Source of the DNA: an uncultured Gammaproteobacteria bacterium
GTDB lineage: Bacteria; Pseudomonadota; Gammaproteobacteria; Arenicellales; Poriferihabitantaceae
NCBI GenBank assembly: GCA_938021685.1
Contig: CALIFM010000082.1
Coordinates: 1 to 10,525 of the forward strand
Direction: 5' to 3'
DNA: 10,525 nt
The notes beneath the pieces are model-generated. The model saw nothing but the letters and a program-made list of their open reading frames with translations, was not told where the DNA came from and ran no database searches. Made by a program: the position numbers and the translations under genes. Shown piece by piece: positions 1 through 6,156 of this stretch. Each line of letters starts with the position of its first letter. The first letter of the stretch is position 1.

Positions 1-1
1 A

Positions 2-238
2 GCACAAATTATTTTGCTGACAGACCAGTGGCGCTCGCCGATTGATAAGTATGCCAAGTATTGTTTCAGCAGTAACATCGAAGCCCCATCAGCGTGGGAT
101 TCGTCCATCGCAACGATGCTATTGCTTGAGTCATTCATTGCCAAGGTGCAAGAGCGCAACTGGCCCGAAACGAAAGAGCGCATTGAGCAAATTGAAGATA
201 TGTTTGACCGTACTAAATTTTTTAGAAAATTCAGCTAA
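2..238 (+). CDS. MurR/RpiR-family transcriptional regulator, C-terminal fragment (SIS domain), 5' end outside window
   Basis: The frame is open from the window edge to the TAA at 236-238, so the TTG at 14 is probably an internal codon rather than a start. The visible 78 residues begin AQIILLTDQWRSPI and continue through a block reading EAPSAWDSSIATMLLLESFI. This matches the C-terminal end of the SIS (sugar isomerase) domain in MurR/RpiR regulators, where a 'TD...SP' turn is followed by an 'AP..WDS..A...L.E' helix. Family members are DNA-binding regulators with an N-terminal HTH_6 domain and an effector-binding SIS domain that usually senses a phosphosugar or related metabolite. The N-terminal HTH is not in the window. 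The gene ends 42 bp before the GMC oxidoreductase on the same strand, so the two may be co-transcribed or functionally paired. Family assignment is from residue pattern only; the ligand is unknown. Confidence 0.72.
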   Translation, partial: AQIILLTDQWRSPIDKYAKYCFSSNIEAPSAWDSSIATMLLLESFIAKVQERNWPETKERIEQIEDMFDRTKFFRKFS

Positions 239-280
239 ACTTGCTGTTAGGGTTTAATGATCACGCACTAATAAAACACC

Positions 281-1909
281 ATGACTACAACTTTTGATTA
301 TATCATTGTCGGTGCAGGTTCCGCTGGTTGCGTAGTGGCCAATCGCCTAAGTGCCAACCCTAAGACAAGTGTATGCTTGATAGAAGCCGGTGGCAGCGAT
401 AAAAGCCCGTTGGTAAAGATCCCTGCTGGGGGCTTCGTGTTGTATGGCAGCAAAAAATATGACTACACTTTCAAGGGTGCGCCGCAGAAGCATTTAGATA
501 ACCGTGTGATTACGGTTAATCGTGGTAAGGGCTTAGGTGGCTCCAGCTCCATCAACAGCATGGTGTACATTCGTGGTAATAAAAACGACTACGATACTTG
601 GGCTAAAATGGGTTGTAAGGGCTGGGGTTATGATGACGTGTTGCCGGTGTTCAAGCAACTTGAAAACAATCAAGCAGGGCAAAGCGCCGAGTATCACGGC
701 TTTGATGGTGAGCTGATGGTGAGCGAGCAGCAAGATGCCAATCAAGTAGCAGATGTGTTCGTGGCTGCTGGTTCGCATGCGGGCCTTCCTGAGAACAACG
801 ACTTTAATGCCGAGCAGCAATTGGGGCTGGGCATTTATCAAGTTAAGCAAAATAAGGGCCGTCGGATGAGCAGCTATACGGCCTTTGTTGAACCGGTTCG
901 TAGTCGCGAAAATTTGACGGTACTGACCCACACCGAGGTGTTTTCAGTAGTACTAAAAGACGGCCAAGCGGTGGGTGTTAACATCGAGCAAGCCGGTCGT
1001 CGTAGTGTCTTGCATTGCAATAAAGAGGTCATCATCAGTGCCGGCACTATCGCTTCGCCGCGTATCTTGTTGGCTTCGGGCATTGGCGATAAAACTGAAT
1101 TGAGTGCGCTCAATATCGACTGCCAGCACCACCTGCCCGGTGTGGGCCAGAACTTGCAAGACCATATCGACAGCATGGTAACGGTCCGTTCCAGTAGTAG
1201 CGACTCCATTGGTGTTTCGTGGGCCACCTTGTTGCAGCACGTGCTGCCCGCACCTTTAAAATACTGGTTGGGGCGCAAGGGCTGGTGGACGACTAATTAC
1301 ACTGAGGCAGGCGGCTTTGCCAAAACCAAATTTGCCTTGGCCGCTAAGGCCGGCAGCGTGGACAGCGATCCCGATGTGCAATTTCACTTTACTCCCTTGT
1401 TTCGCAGCCATCGTGGCAAGCGATTCGAGTTCGGCCACGGCTATTCGCTGTTCACCTGTGTGTTGCGTCCCAAAAGTATAGGTTCAGTAAAATTAGCAGA
1501 TGACGGAACTCATAAAAACGTAGTCATCGACCACAATTTTTTTGCGAATGAGCAAGACCAGAGGTTGTTAGTAGAAGCGGTGCGTACCGCACGCAAAGTG
1601 CTGGCTTCGCCCGAATTCGATCACCTGCGCGGCGAAGAAATGGCGCCCGGTGAAAGCGTACAAACTGATGAAGAAATCTTGGCCTACCTGCGCGCTACCG
1701 CCAGCACCGTGTACCACCCTGTAGGCACTTGCAAGATGGGGGTAGACAAACAAGCGGTGGTTGCACCTGATAGCTTAAAAGTGCATGGCCTAGAAGGTTT
1801 GCGGGTCATCGATGCCTCGATCATGCCGAATATTATTAGTGGCAACACCTCGGCCCCAACCATGATGATTGGCGAGAAAGGCGCGCAGATGGTCCTTAAT
1901 GATAGTTAG
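281..1909 (+). CDS. GMC-family FAD-dependent oxidoreductase (choline/alcohol dehydrogenase type)
   Basis: This 542-aa flavoprotein probably oxidises an alcohol to an aldehyde using FAD. The N-terminal dinucleotide-binding motif GAGSAG lies at residues 11-16, with the ribose-binding acidic residue E35 in LIEAGG. GMC signature 1 (GKGLGGSSSIN) is at 82-92 and signature 2 (GTIASPRILLASGIG) at 255-269. The C-terminal active site has H479 in YHPVGTCKMG and N522 in GNTSAPTMMIGEK, the expected His-Asn pair. Length is normal for BetA/AlkJ-like members (about 530-560 aa). There is no signal peptide, so it should be cytoplasmic or peripherally membrane-attached. ATG at 281 is the natural start because the FAD motif begins shortly after it, although no good Shine-Dalgarno is visible. 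It follows a MurR/RpiR-type regulator by 42 bp. The substrate cannot be told from sequence: choline, a medium-chain alcohol or a polyol-type substrate are all possible. Confidence 0.93.
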   Translation: MTTTFDYIIVGAGSAGCVVANRLSANPKTSVCLIEAGGSDKSPLVKIPAGGFVLYGSKKYDYTFKGAPQKHLDNRVITVNRGKGLGGSSSINSMVYIRGNKNDYDTWAKMGCKGWGYDDVLPVFKQLENNQAGQSAEYHGFDGELMVSEQQDANQVADVFVAAGSHAGLPENNDFNAEQQLGLGIYQVKQNKGRRMSSYTAFVEPVRSRENLTVLTHTEVFSVVLKDGQAVGVNIEQAGRRSVLHCNKEVIISAGTIASPRILLASGIGDKTELSALNIDCQHHLPGVGQNLQDHIDSMVTVRSSSSDSIGVSWATLLQHVLPAPLKYWLGRKGWWTTNYTEAGGFAKTKFALAAKAGSVDSDPDVQFHFTPLFRSHRGKRFEFGHGYSLFTCVLRPKSIGSVKLADDGTHKNVVIDHNFFANEQDQRLLVEAVRTARKVLASPEFDHLRGEEMAPGESVQTDEEILAYLRATASTVYHPVGTCKMGVDKQAVVAPDSLKVHGLEGLRVIDASIMPNIISGNTSAPTMMIGEKGAQMVLNDS

Positions 1910-1917
1910 AGTTGGTC

Positions 1918-1941
1918 ATTAGTTAGCCACTAGCCACTAAT
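1918..1941. repeat. Small repeat cluster in convergent gap: tandem TAGCCAC and flanking inverted ATTAGT/ACTAAT
   Basis: Directly after the GMC stop codon, the 7-mer TAGCCAC occurs twice in tandem (1924-1930 shifted by one base, and 1931-1937). The pair is bracketed by ATTAGT (1918-1923) and its inverse complement ACTAAT (1936-1941). The stem is short and AT-rich and no T-run follows, so I do not call it a terminator. It may simply be a small duplication. Confidence 0.35.
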
Positions 1942-1955
1942 AAATACGCTATTGC

Positions 1956-1978
1956 AGCGAGTAAAAGGTAATCTCGCT
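1956..1978. terminator. Possible weak hairpin between convergent genes
   Basis: AGCGAG (1956-1961) and CTCGCT (1973-1978) form a perfect 6-bp GC-rich stem with an 11-nt loop. The hairpin sits between the GMC oxidoreductase and the 3' end of the Trp-rich gene, and overlaps that gene's stop codon. No poly-T tract follows on either strand, so termination activity is only a guess from its position. Confidence 0.25.
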
Positions 1979-2168
1979 ACCTCCAGCCAGCTTGCCAGTG
2001 TTCGTGATCGTTTAGGCTGCGCCAATCAATGTCTTGCTCACGGCCATTAATCACCGCTTGCAGCACGCAGCGCGTCACCCGTTGTTGCTCGTCTATTTCC
2101 ACTTTGCTCACCACAAAGTGCTTTTCTTTATTTACAACTGTAACGGCTGTCCATTTGCTATTAGGCAA
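1977..2168 (-). CDS. TIGR02450/DUF2389-family small Trp-rich protein
   Basis: The 63-aa product contains SKWTAV near the start, then NKEKHFVVSKVE, CVLQAVINGRE, DIDWRSL and a C-terminal HWQAGW. This is the pattern of the TIGR02450 (DUF2389) family of short, conserved, tryptophan-rich proteobacterial proteins, whose function is not known. It has four Trp in 63 residues. The first canonical initiation codon is the TTG at 2168-2166. The frame stays open upstream to a TAG at 2214-2216, and that extension encodes ISPKKL immediately before the TTG-encoded residue. As I recall the family, members begin with a very similar N/S-P-K-K-L block, so the true N-terminus probably lies upstream at a non-canonical codon, such as ATC at 2183 or ATT at 2192. 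It is the last of the minus-strand genes here, 108 bp after DUF3830. The family call is good; the start is unresolved. Confidence 0.75.
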   Translation of the reverse strand: MPNSKWTAVTVVNKEKHFVVSKVEIDEQQRVTRCVLQAVINGREQDIDWRSLNDHEHWQAGWR

Positions 2169-2190
2169 CTTTTTAGGGCTGATTGACGAA

Positions 2191-2196
2191 ATTATA
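2191..2196 (-). promoter_or_regulatory. Candidate -10 element (TATAAT) ahead of the Trp-rich gene
   Basis: Read on the minus strand, 2196-2191 is a perfect TATAAT. No recognisable -35 lies 16-18 bp upstream (TTTTAG-like at best) and there is no TGn extension. If used, transcription would begin near 2184, almost on top of the ATC codon that opens the conserved ISPKKL block. The surrounding sequence is AT-rich, so a chance match is quite possible. Confidence 0.3.
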
Positions 2197-2276
2197 TTGT
2201 TGTAAATTAGAGGCTAAAAAATAGTACAAGCTATGTTTAAAATATCATATTGTTGTTGTAAGTGTGAGGCGGTAGC

Positions 2277-2678
2277 TTATTGCTTAAACTCGATATGCTT
2301 AGCACCTTCCCATAATGTAGAAATTCCGATTTCCCGCAGCCTGTTTAGATCACTGGTGATGCTTGCAAAGTGATTGCCTGCTAAGGGCCCGGCTTTCGAG
2401 GCAAAGCTGACGCTGCCGTAAGCGATCAGAATTTCAGTTTCACTTTTACCTTTTGGATAATGAATGATCTGGCCGGGTGCAGGGTGCGAAGTGGCATCTT
2501 CCCACTCAACCGCAAGGTCAGCATCACCGAGTGGAATCCACATGCCTTCACCGCTCCACCGAACATGTACAACTTGGTTTTTAAATGGCAATTTTTGCTT
2601 AAAAAGCTCGCAGGTTTTAGGTGATTTTTCCTCTTCAAACACGGCATCGAACTCATGCCCGTCAATTTTAATAATCAT
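2277..2678 (-). CDS. DUF3830-family protein (cyclophilin-like fold)
   Basis: The 133-aa protein matches the DUF3830 pattern throughout: SPKTCELF at 19-26, HVRWSGEGMWIPL at 38-50, HPAPGQI at 65-71, SETEILIAYG at 79-88, FASKAGPLAGNHFA at 92-105 and LWEGA at 122-126. DUF3830 proteins adopt a cyclophilin-like beta-barrel. No enzymatic role is established to my knowledge, and several genomic contexts suggest small-molecule metabolism. There is no signal peptide or membrane segment, so it should be cytoplasmic. The length is normal and the start ATG opens directly on the first predicted strand (MIIKIDG). It lies 133 bp downstream of parC on the same strand, with its own candidate promoter and inverted repeats in that gap, so independent expression is likely. 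No Shine-Dalgarno is evident. Confidence 0.82.
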   Translation of the reverse strand: MIIKIDGHEFDAVFEEEKSPKTCELFKQKLPFKNQVVHVRWSGEGMWIPLGDADLAVEWEDATSHPAPGQIIHYPKGKSETEILIAYGSVSFASKAGPLAGNHFASITSDLNRLREIGISTLWEGAKHIEFKQ

Positions 2679-2716
2679 ATGTTTTGTTAGTGTTAGGCGT
2701 TACTCATTATTTATAG

Positions 2717-2782
2717 ATCAAAACCATTGCTGTCGCACTATAACAGTTTTGATGTGGTGCTGTTTGTGTTGATAATGGTTTT
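2717..2782 (-). promoter_or_regulatory. Leader/promoter region of the DUF3830 gene with competing inverted repeats and an extended -10
   Basis: Three arms are visible. ATCAAAAC (2717-2724) is the exact inverse complement of GTTTTGAT (2746-2753). AAAACCATT (2720-2728) is the exact inverse complement of AATGGTTTT (2774-2782). The two pairings share bases 2720-2724 and so exclude each other. Between the first two arms, on the minus strand, lies TGTTATAGT (2745-2737), an extended -10 (TGn plus a 5/6 -10). The -35 hexamer is poor. The region could be a promoter flanked by operator half-sites or an RNA switch. The pairing is a sequence fact; the function is inferred. Confidence 0.4.
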
Positions 2783-2811
2783 CTATATTTTGCTAGTGTG
2801 TTAAAAGCGAA

Positions 2812-5049
2812 TTAAGTTACCTCCACCCCGCTAGCCTGCCTAAACCCGCGCGGTAAAAACTTACCGCGTTTGGCACGAGCGCCGATATAGCCTTCAAAAT
2901 CGCTGGGCTTTAATGTTAAATGCCGCTTGCCGCTAGCGACACGTAGCTTTTGCCCTTCTTGAAAAGCGCATACCGCCACCACAAATTCATCACCTGATTC
3001 TAGCTGCGCCTTAGGGATATTCATCAGTTTTACCCCTTTGCCGCGCGCTAGTTTCGGCAGCTCAAAGGCAGTGAAGATCAGCAAGCGGCCGGTGTTGCTC
3101 AGCACCGCCACCCAATCGTCCTCAAGGTCTTGCACAGGTTGTGGAGTGAGTACATTGGCACCTTCGGTTACTTTCAAGCTAGTTTTGCCCGCTTTATTGC
3201 GTGAGGTCAGGTCGCCGAGTTGCGCCACAAAGCCGTAACCTGCGCTGGTGGCGAGTAAATAATGTTGTTGTTCGGTGCCGAACAGCAAGCCCATAAAGCT
3301 CGCGCCCGCAGGCGGATTGAGCCTGCTTGACAGCGGCTCGCCCAAACTACGCGCTGAAGGTAGACTGTGCGCCGCCACGTTGTAGGCGCGGCCAGTCGAG
3401 TCGAGCACCACCAATTGGTCGTTAGACTTGCCCTTGGATGCTTGTAAAAAGCTATCGCCCGATTTAAAGGCCAATTTTTCTGGTTCAATTTCATGGCCCT
3501 TGCCTGCGCGAATCCAGCCCTTTTCAGACACTACCACGGTGATCGCTTCAGCAGTAACCAGTTGGGTTTCGTCCAGCGCTTTGGCCGCTTCGCGTTCAAC
3601 GATTGGCGAGCGGCGATCGTCACCAAATTCTTCGGCATCGCTCAATAACTCTTCTTTAACTAGCGCCTTAAGTTGATCGCCTGAACCTAAAATACCTTCT
3701 AGTTCTTTTTTCTCCAATGCCAAGGCTTCGAGCTCTTCACGAATCTTGATCTCTTCGAGCTTGGCAATTTGGCGTAAGCGCAGCTCTAAAATGGCTTCGG
3801 CTTGTAGCTCGCTGATGCCAAAGGCTTCCATCAAGGCGGGCTTTGGATGATCACTGGTGCGAATAATGCGGATCACCTCATCAATGTTCAAGAAGGCGAC
3901 TAGCAGGCCTTCCAGCACGTGCAGACGTTCGTTGACTTTATCTAGACGATGATTAAGGCGGCGACGCACGGTGCTTAAACGAAAATCTAGCCACTCACTT
4001 AGCACTTCCTTAAGATTGAACACACGCGGCGCACCGCTGAGGTCAATCATATTCATGTTCACTCGATAGCTTTTTTCTAAGTCCGAAGTAGCAAAAAGAT
4101 GGCCCATTAGTTCATCGGCATCGACGCGATTTGAACGCGGCTCGATCACAAGTCGGGTAGGGTTTTCTTGGTCAGACTCATCGCGCAAATCAGCCACCAG
4201 TGGCAGCTTTTTGGCTGCCATCTGCGCAGCGATTTGCGTCAGAATTTTGTCGCCTGAGGCTTGATACGGTAAGGCGGTAATCACGATGTCGTTGCCTTCT
4301 TTGCGCCAAATGGCGCGCTGGCGCACCGAGCCTTTGCCCGTTTTATACATCTCCAATAGCTCTTCTTGCGGAGTGACAATCTCGCCAGCAGTAGGCATGT
4401 CGGGCCCCTTGATGTGTTTACACAGTGCCCGTATGGTGGCTTCAGGTTTGTCCAGCAAATGTACGCAGGCGCTGACCACCTCGCGCATGTTATGCGGCAA
4501 GATGTCGGTGGCCATGCCTACGGCAATGCCGGTGGCGCCATTAAGCAACACATTAGGCACCCGAGCAGGCATCAGCAGTGGTTCGCTTAGGGTGCCGTCA
4601 AAGTTGGGCCCCCATTCCACCGTGCCTTGCCCCAGCTCTTGTAGCAGCAGCTTGGAGTACAAAGTCATGCGCGATTCGGTGTAACGCATCGCAGCGAATG
4701 ATTTTGGATCGTCTTGTGAACCCCAGTTGCCTTGGCCGTCAATGAGAGTGTAGCGATAACTAAATGGCTGCGCCATCAGCACCATCGCTTCATAGCAGGC
4801 AGTGTCACCGTGCGGATGAAATTTGCCCAACACGTCACCCACAGTGCGCGCCGATTTTTTATATTTGGCATTTGCTGTTAAGCCCAAGTCACTCATGGCA
4901 TAAATGATGCGTCGCTGCACGGGCTTTAGACCATCCGCCAAGCTGGGCAAGGCGCGGTCCAAGATAACGTACATGGAATAGTTGAGGTAGGCGCGCTCGG
5001 TGAAGTCGCCCATTTCCATGCGTTCAAGAGTACGGGTGCTGGGTTCCAT
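2812..5049 (-). CDS. parC: DNA topoisomerase IV subunit A (ParC)
   Basis: This is the 745-aa breakage-reunion subunit of topoisomerase IV, which pairs with ParE (not in this window) to decatenate daughter chromosomes and relax supercoils. The winged-helix/tower core begins with FTERAYLNYSMYVILDRALP and LADGLKPVQRRIIYAM. The quinolone-pocket helix HPHGDTACYEAM is at about 78-89. The DNA-cleaving tyrosine is Y123 in AAMRYTESRM, preceded by the conserved arginine R122. GATGIAVGMATDILPHN is the usual core motif, and a coiled-coil tower segment spans roughly 360-490. The C-terminal part is a beta-propeller-like domain ending near 740. The length is close to E. coli ParC, and the QRDR serine position is Thr (T83), with the acidic E87 retained. 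Together these separate it from GyrA, which is longer and has a GyrA-box C-terminal domain. It follows the SRPBCC gene by 45 bp and is probably in the same transcript; parE is not adjacent. Confidence 0.97.
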   Translation of the reverse strand: MEPSTRTLERMEMGDFTERAYLNYSMYVILDRALPSLADGLKPVQRRIIYAMSDLGLTANAKYKKSARTVGDVLGKFHPHGDTACYEAMVLMAQPFSYRYTLIDGQGNWGSQDDPKSFAAMRYTESRMTLYSKLLLQELGQGTVEWGPNFDGTLSEPLLMPARVPNVLLNGATGIAVGMATDILPHNMREVVSACVHLLDKPEATIRALCKHIKGPDMPTAGEIVTPQEELLEMYKTGKGSVRQRAIWRKEGNDIVITALPYQASGDKILTQIAAQMAAKKLPLVADLRDESDQENPTRLVIEPRSNRVDADELMGHLFATSDLEKSYRVNMNMIDLSGAPRVFNLKEVLSEWLDFRLSTVRRRLNHRLDKVNERLHVLEGLLVAFLNIDEVIRIIRTSDHPKPALMEAFGISELQAEAILELRLRQIAKLEEIKIREELEALALEKKELEGILGSGDQLKALVKEELLSDAEEFGDDRRSPIVEREAAKALDETQLVTAEAITVVVSEKGWIRAGKGHEIEPEKLAFKSGDSFLQASKGKSNDQLVVLDSTGRAYNVAAHSLPSARSLGEPLSSRLNPPAGASFMGLLFGTEQQHYLLATSAGYGFVAQLGDLTSRNKAGKTSLKVTEGANVLTPQPVQDLEDDWVAVLSNTGRLLIFTAFELPKLARGKGVKLMNIPKAQLESGDEFVVAVCAFQEGQKLRVASGKRHLTLKPSDFEGYIGARAKRGKFLPRGFRQASGVEVT

Positions 5050-5094
5050 ACGGTTTAATCGTTAGGGGTTAATGAAACAGTTTAGAGGATAGTC

Positions 5095-5631
5095 TCAGTC
5101 GTCGTTTTCAAGTTGTTTTTTCAGTGTTTGCAGGCCTTGGTCATAGGCATCACCCAGCATTTTTTCCATGGCTAATAGGCCAAAATAACGCTCTAAAATA
5201 CCGTCCAGGGTGGCATCAAAAGCCCAAGTGACTTCGGTTTGGTCGCCTTGTTCTTGCAATATGAACTGTGCGTGCGCAGGGCCGCCGCCTAAGTTAAGTT
5301 CAGTTTTAACAAATTCGTTCGGGCGCGATTCAATAATCTTTTGTGATCCGTTGCCTACTGCTCTATTTTCACTCGCCCATGTTACGTTTGCACCCACGCC
5401 GTCATCAGGACCACTGAAGGTAAACTGCGTGTTGGGGTCGATGCCGGTCCACGGTGACCACTCATTAAATTTTTTCAAATTATTCACCATCGGAAATATC
5501 ACGCTAGCAGGCTGATTGATGGTGATACTGCGCTCTACGTGTTTTTCTTTAGGGAGCGTATAGCCATAAATGCCAATCATCAGCAGCACAAAGGCCAGAG
5601 CGATGAACAATCTTCTTAGAAATAGTCCCAT
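5095..5631 (-). CDS. SRPBCC-family protein with N-terminal membrane anchor
   Basis: The 178-aa product starts with MGLFLRRLFIALAF and a hydrophobic stretch to about residue 24, giving one uncleaved transmembrane anchor or signal. From residue 31 the sequence KHVERSITINQPASVIFPMVNNLKKFNEWSPW is the classic opening of the SRPBCC (START/Bet v1-like, polyketide-cyclase) fold: a first beta strand, 'I..PA..VF..V', and 'F..WSPW'. The ending TWAFDATLDGILERYFGLLAMEKMLGDAYDQGLQTLKKQLE is the typical long C-terminal helix that closes the ligand cavity. Proteins of this sort bind hydrophobic ligands, but the ligand here is unknown. It lies 31 bp after the DUF1820 gene and 45 bp before parC, so co-transcription is likely. 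The link to parC looks like operon convenience rather than shared function. Confidence 0.85.
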   Translation of the reverse strand: MGLFLRRLFIALAFVLLMIGIYGYTLPKEKHVERSITINQPASVIFPMVNNLKKFNEWSPWTGIDPNTQFTFSGPDDGVGANVTWASENRAVGNGSQKIIESRPNEFVKTELNLGGGPAHAQFILQEQGDQTEVTWAFDATLDGILERYFGLLAMEKMLGDAYDQGLQTLKKQLENDD

Positions 5632-5662
5632 GAGTTATGACTTAAATATTTATGTTGATGAA

Positions 5663-6001
5663 TTATTTGGTCGGTGTGTTTGGATAAGGGAACGGCGTGA
5701 TTGTGGCGCCACTGCTATCGCTTTTCAGGCTGCGAATTTTAGTCACGCCCTTTTCCTGCACTTCGTCGATACGCACAATTTGGTGCATCGGAATGTAGGT
5801 GCGGTTCACGCCAGCAAAGTCTGCTTTAAGCTTTTCTTCGCTGGGATCAATTAACATGTCAGTGCTATTGTCAAAAATCAAATCGGCCACTTCGACGAAG
5901 GCCATCAAACCGCTTTGAGTCACTTCGCGGGCATACAACTCAATGAGCTTGTCTTGTTGGCGAAACACTACTTTATAAACTGGCTTTTTTTCCTTACTCA
6001 C
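5663..6001 (-). CDS. DUF1820-family protein
   Basis: The sequence PVYKVVFRQQDKLIELYARE near the start and FVEVADLIF, DPSEEKLKADFAGVNRTYIPMHQIVRIDEV in the middle match DUF1820. This is a small, conserved, largely gammaproteobacterial family of unknown function. The frame extends upstream to a TTG at 6043, giving 126 aa. I prefer the GTG at 6001-5999 (112 aa, beginning MSKEKKPVYKV), because family members start just ahead of the VYKV strand and the extra 14 residues look like untranslated leader. There is no signal peptide, no membrane segment and no cysteine; the tail is Pro/Thr-rich (TPFPYPNTPTK). It is the first gene of the minus-strand group leading to parC and is divergent from dacB. Family call is strong; start is moderately sure. 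Confidence 0.85.
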   Translation of the reverse strand: MSKEKKPVYKVVFRQQDKLIELYAREVTQSGLMAFVEVADLIFDNSTDMLIDPSEEKLKADFAGVNRTYIPMHQIVRIDEVQEKGVTKIRSLKSDSSGATITPFPYPNTPTK

Positions 6002-6036
6002 TATAAATTGCGACACGGTTGTTTGATGAAATGCAG

Positions 6037-6065
6037 GTAACAATACCCGGCAAACCGACTATACT
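6037..6065 (+). promoter_or_regulatory. Candidate dacB promoter with a -10 that is palindromic to the divergent strand
   Basis: GTAACA (6037-6042, 4/6 match to -35) is followed after 17 bp by TATACT (6060-6065, 5/6 match to -10), giving a predicted start near 6072, about 80 nt before the dacB ATG. On the opposite strand, 6063-6058 reads TATAGT, a second 5/6 -10 facing the DUF1820-SRPBCC-parC group, though without a good -35. The two -10 elements overlap by four bases. Confidence 0.45.
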
Positions 6066-6156
6066 GCGATCAGGTTGTGCGGGCGCTTTTGTTCGCCGTC
6101 CGCGTACCATTGCTTGCCTAAACTACAGGCTAAATTATATCATCGCCGCTATGCAG

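Noticed and set aside
874..1278. Long open frames antisense to the GMC oxidoreductase, and similar ones opposite parC and dacB
   Set aside because: They are shadows of strongly supported genes, with compositions lacking any recognisable motif.
2193..2262. Two similar stretches ATATTGTTGTAA (2193-2204 and about 2248-2262) between DUF3830 and the Trp-rich gene
   Set aside because: Low-complexity AT/GTT-rich sequence; the second copy has an extra GTT unit, and two imperfect copies are not enough to call a repeat element or binding site.
2692..2698. GTTAGGC, matching the 7-base core (GTTRRRY) of an integron attC site, directly next to the DUF3830 start
   Set aside because: No matching RYYYAAC partner with the expected inner arms is found nearby or on the far side of the gene, and the orientation relative to the gene is opposite to that expected for a cassette. 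A lone 7-mer is not evidence.
6004..6043. TTG-initiated 126-aa version of the DUF1820 protein
   Set aside because: The 14 added residues do not resemble the family N-terminus, which starts just before the VYKV strand; GTG 6001 fits better, though no Shine-Dalgarno decides it.
6019..6156. Upstream extension of the dacB frame (46 extra residues)
   Set aside because: It would place a charged, non-hydrophobic stretch before a clear signal peptide and overlaps the promoter and the divergent gene's leader; ATG 6157 (or 6151) fits a secreted enzyme.
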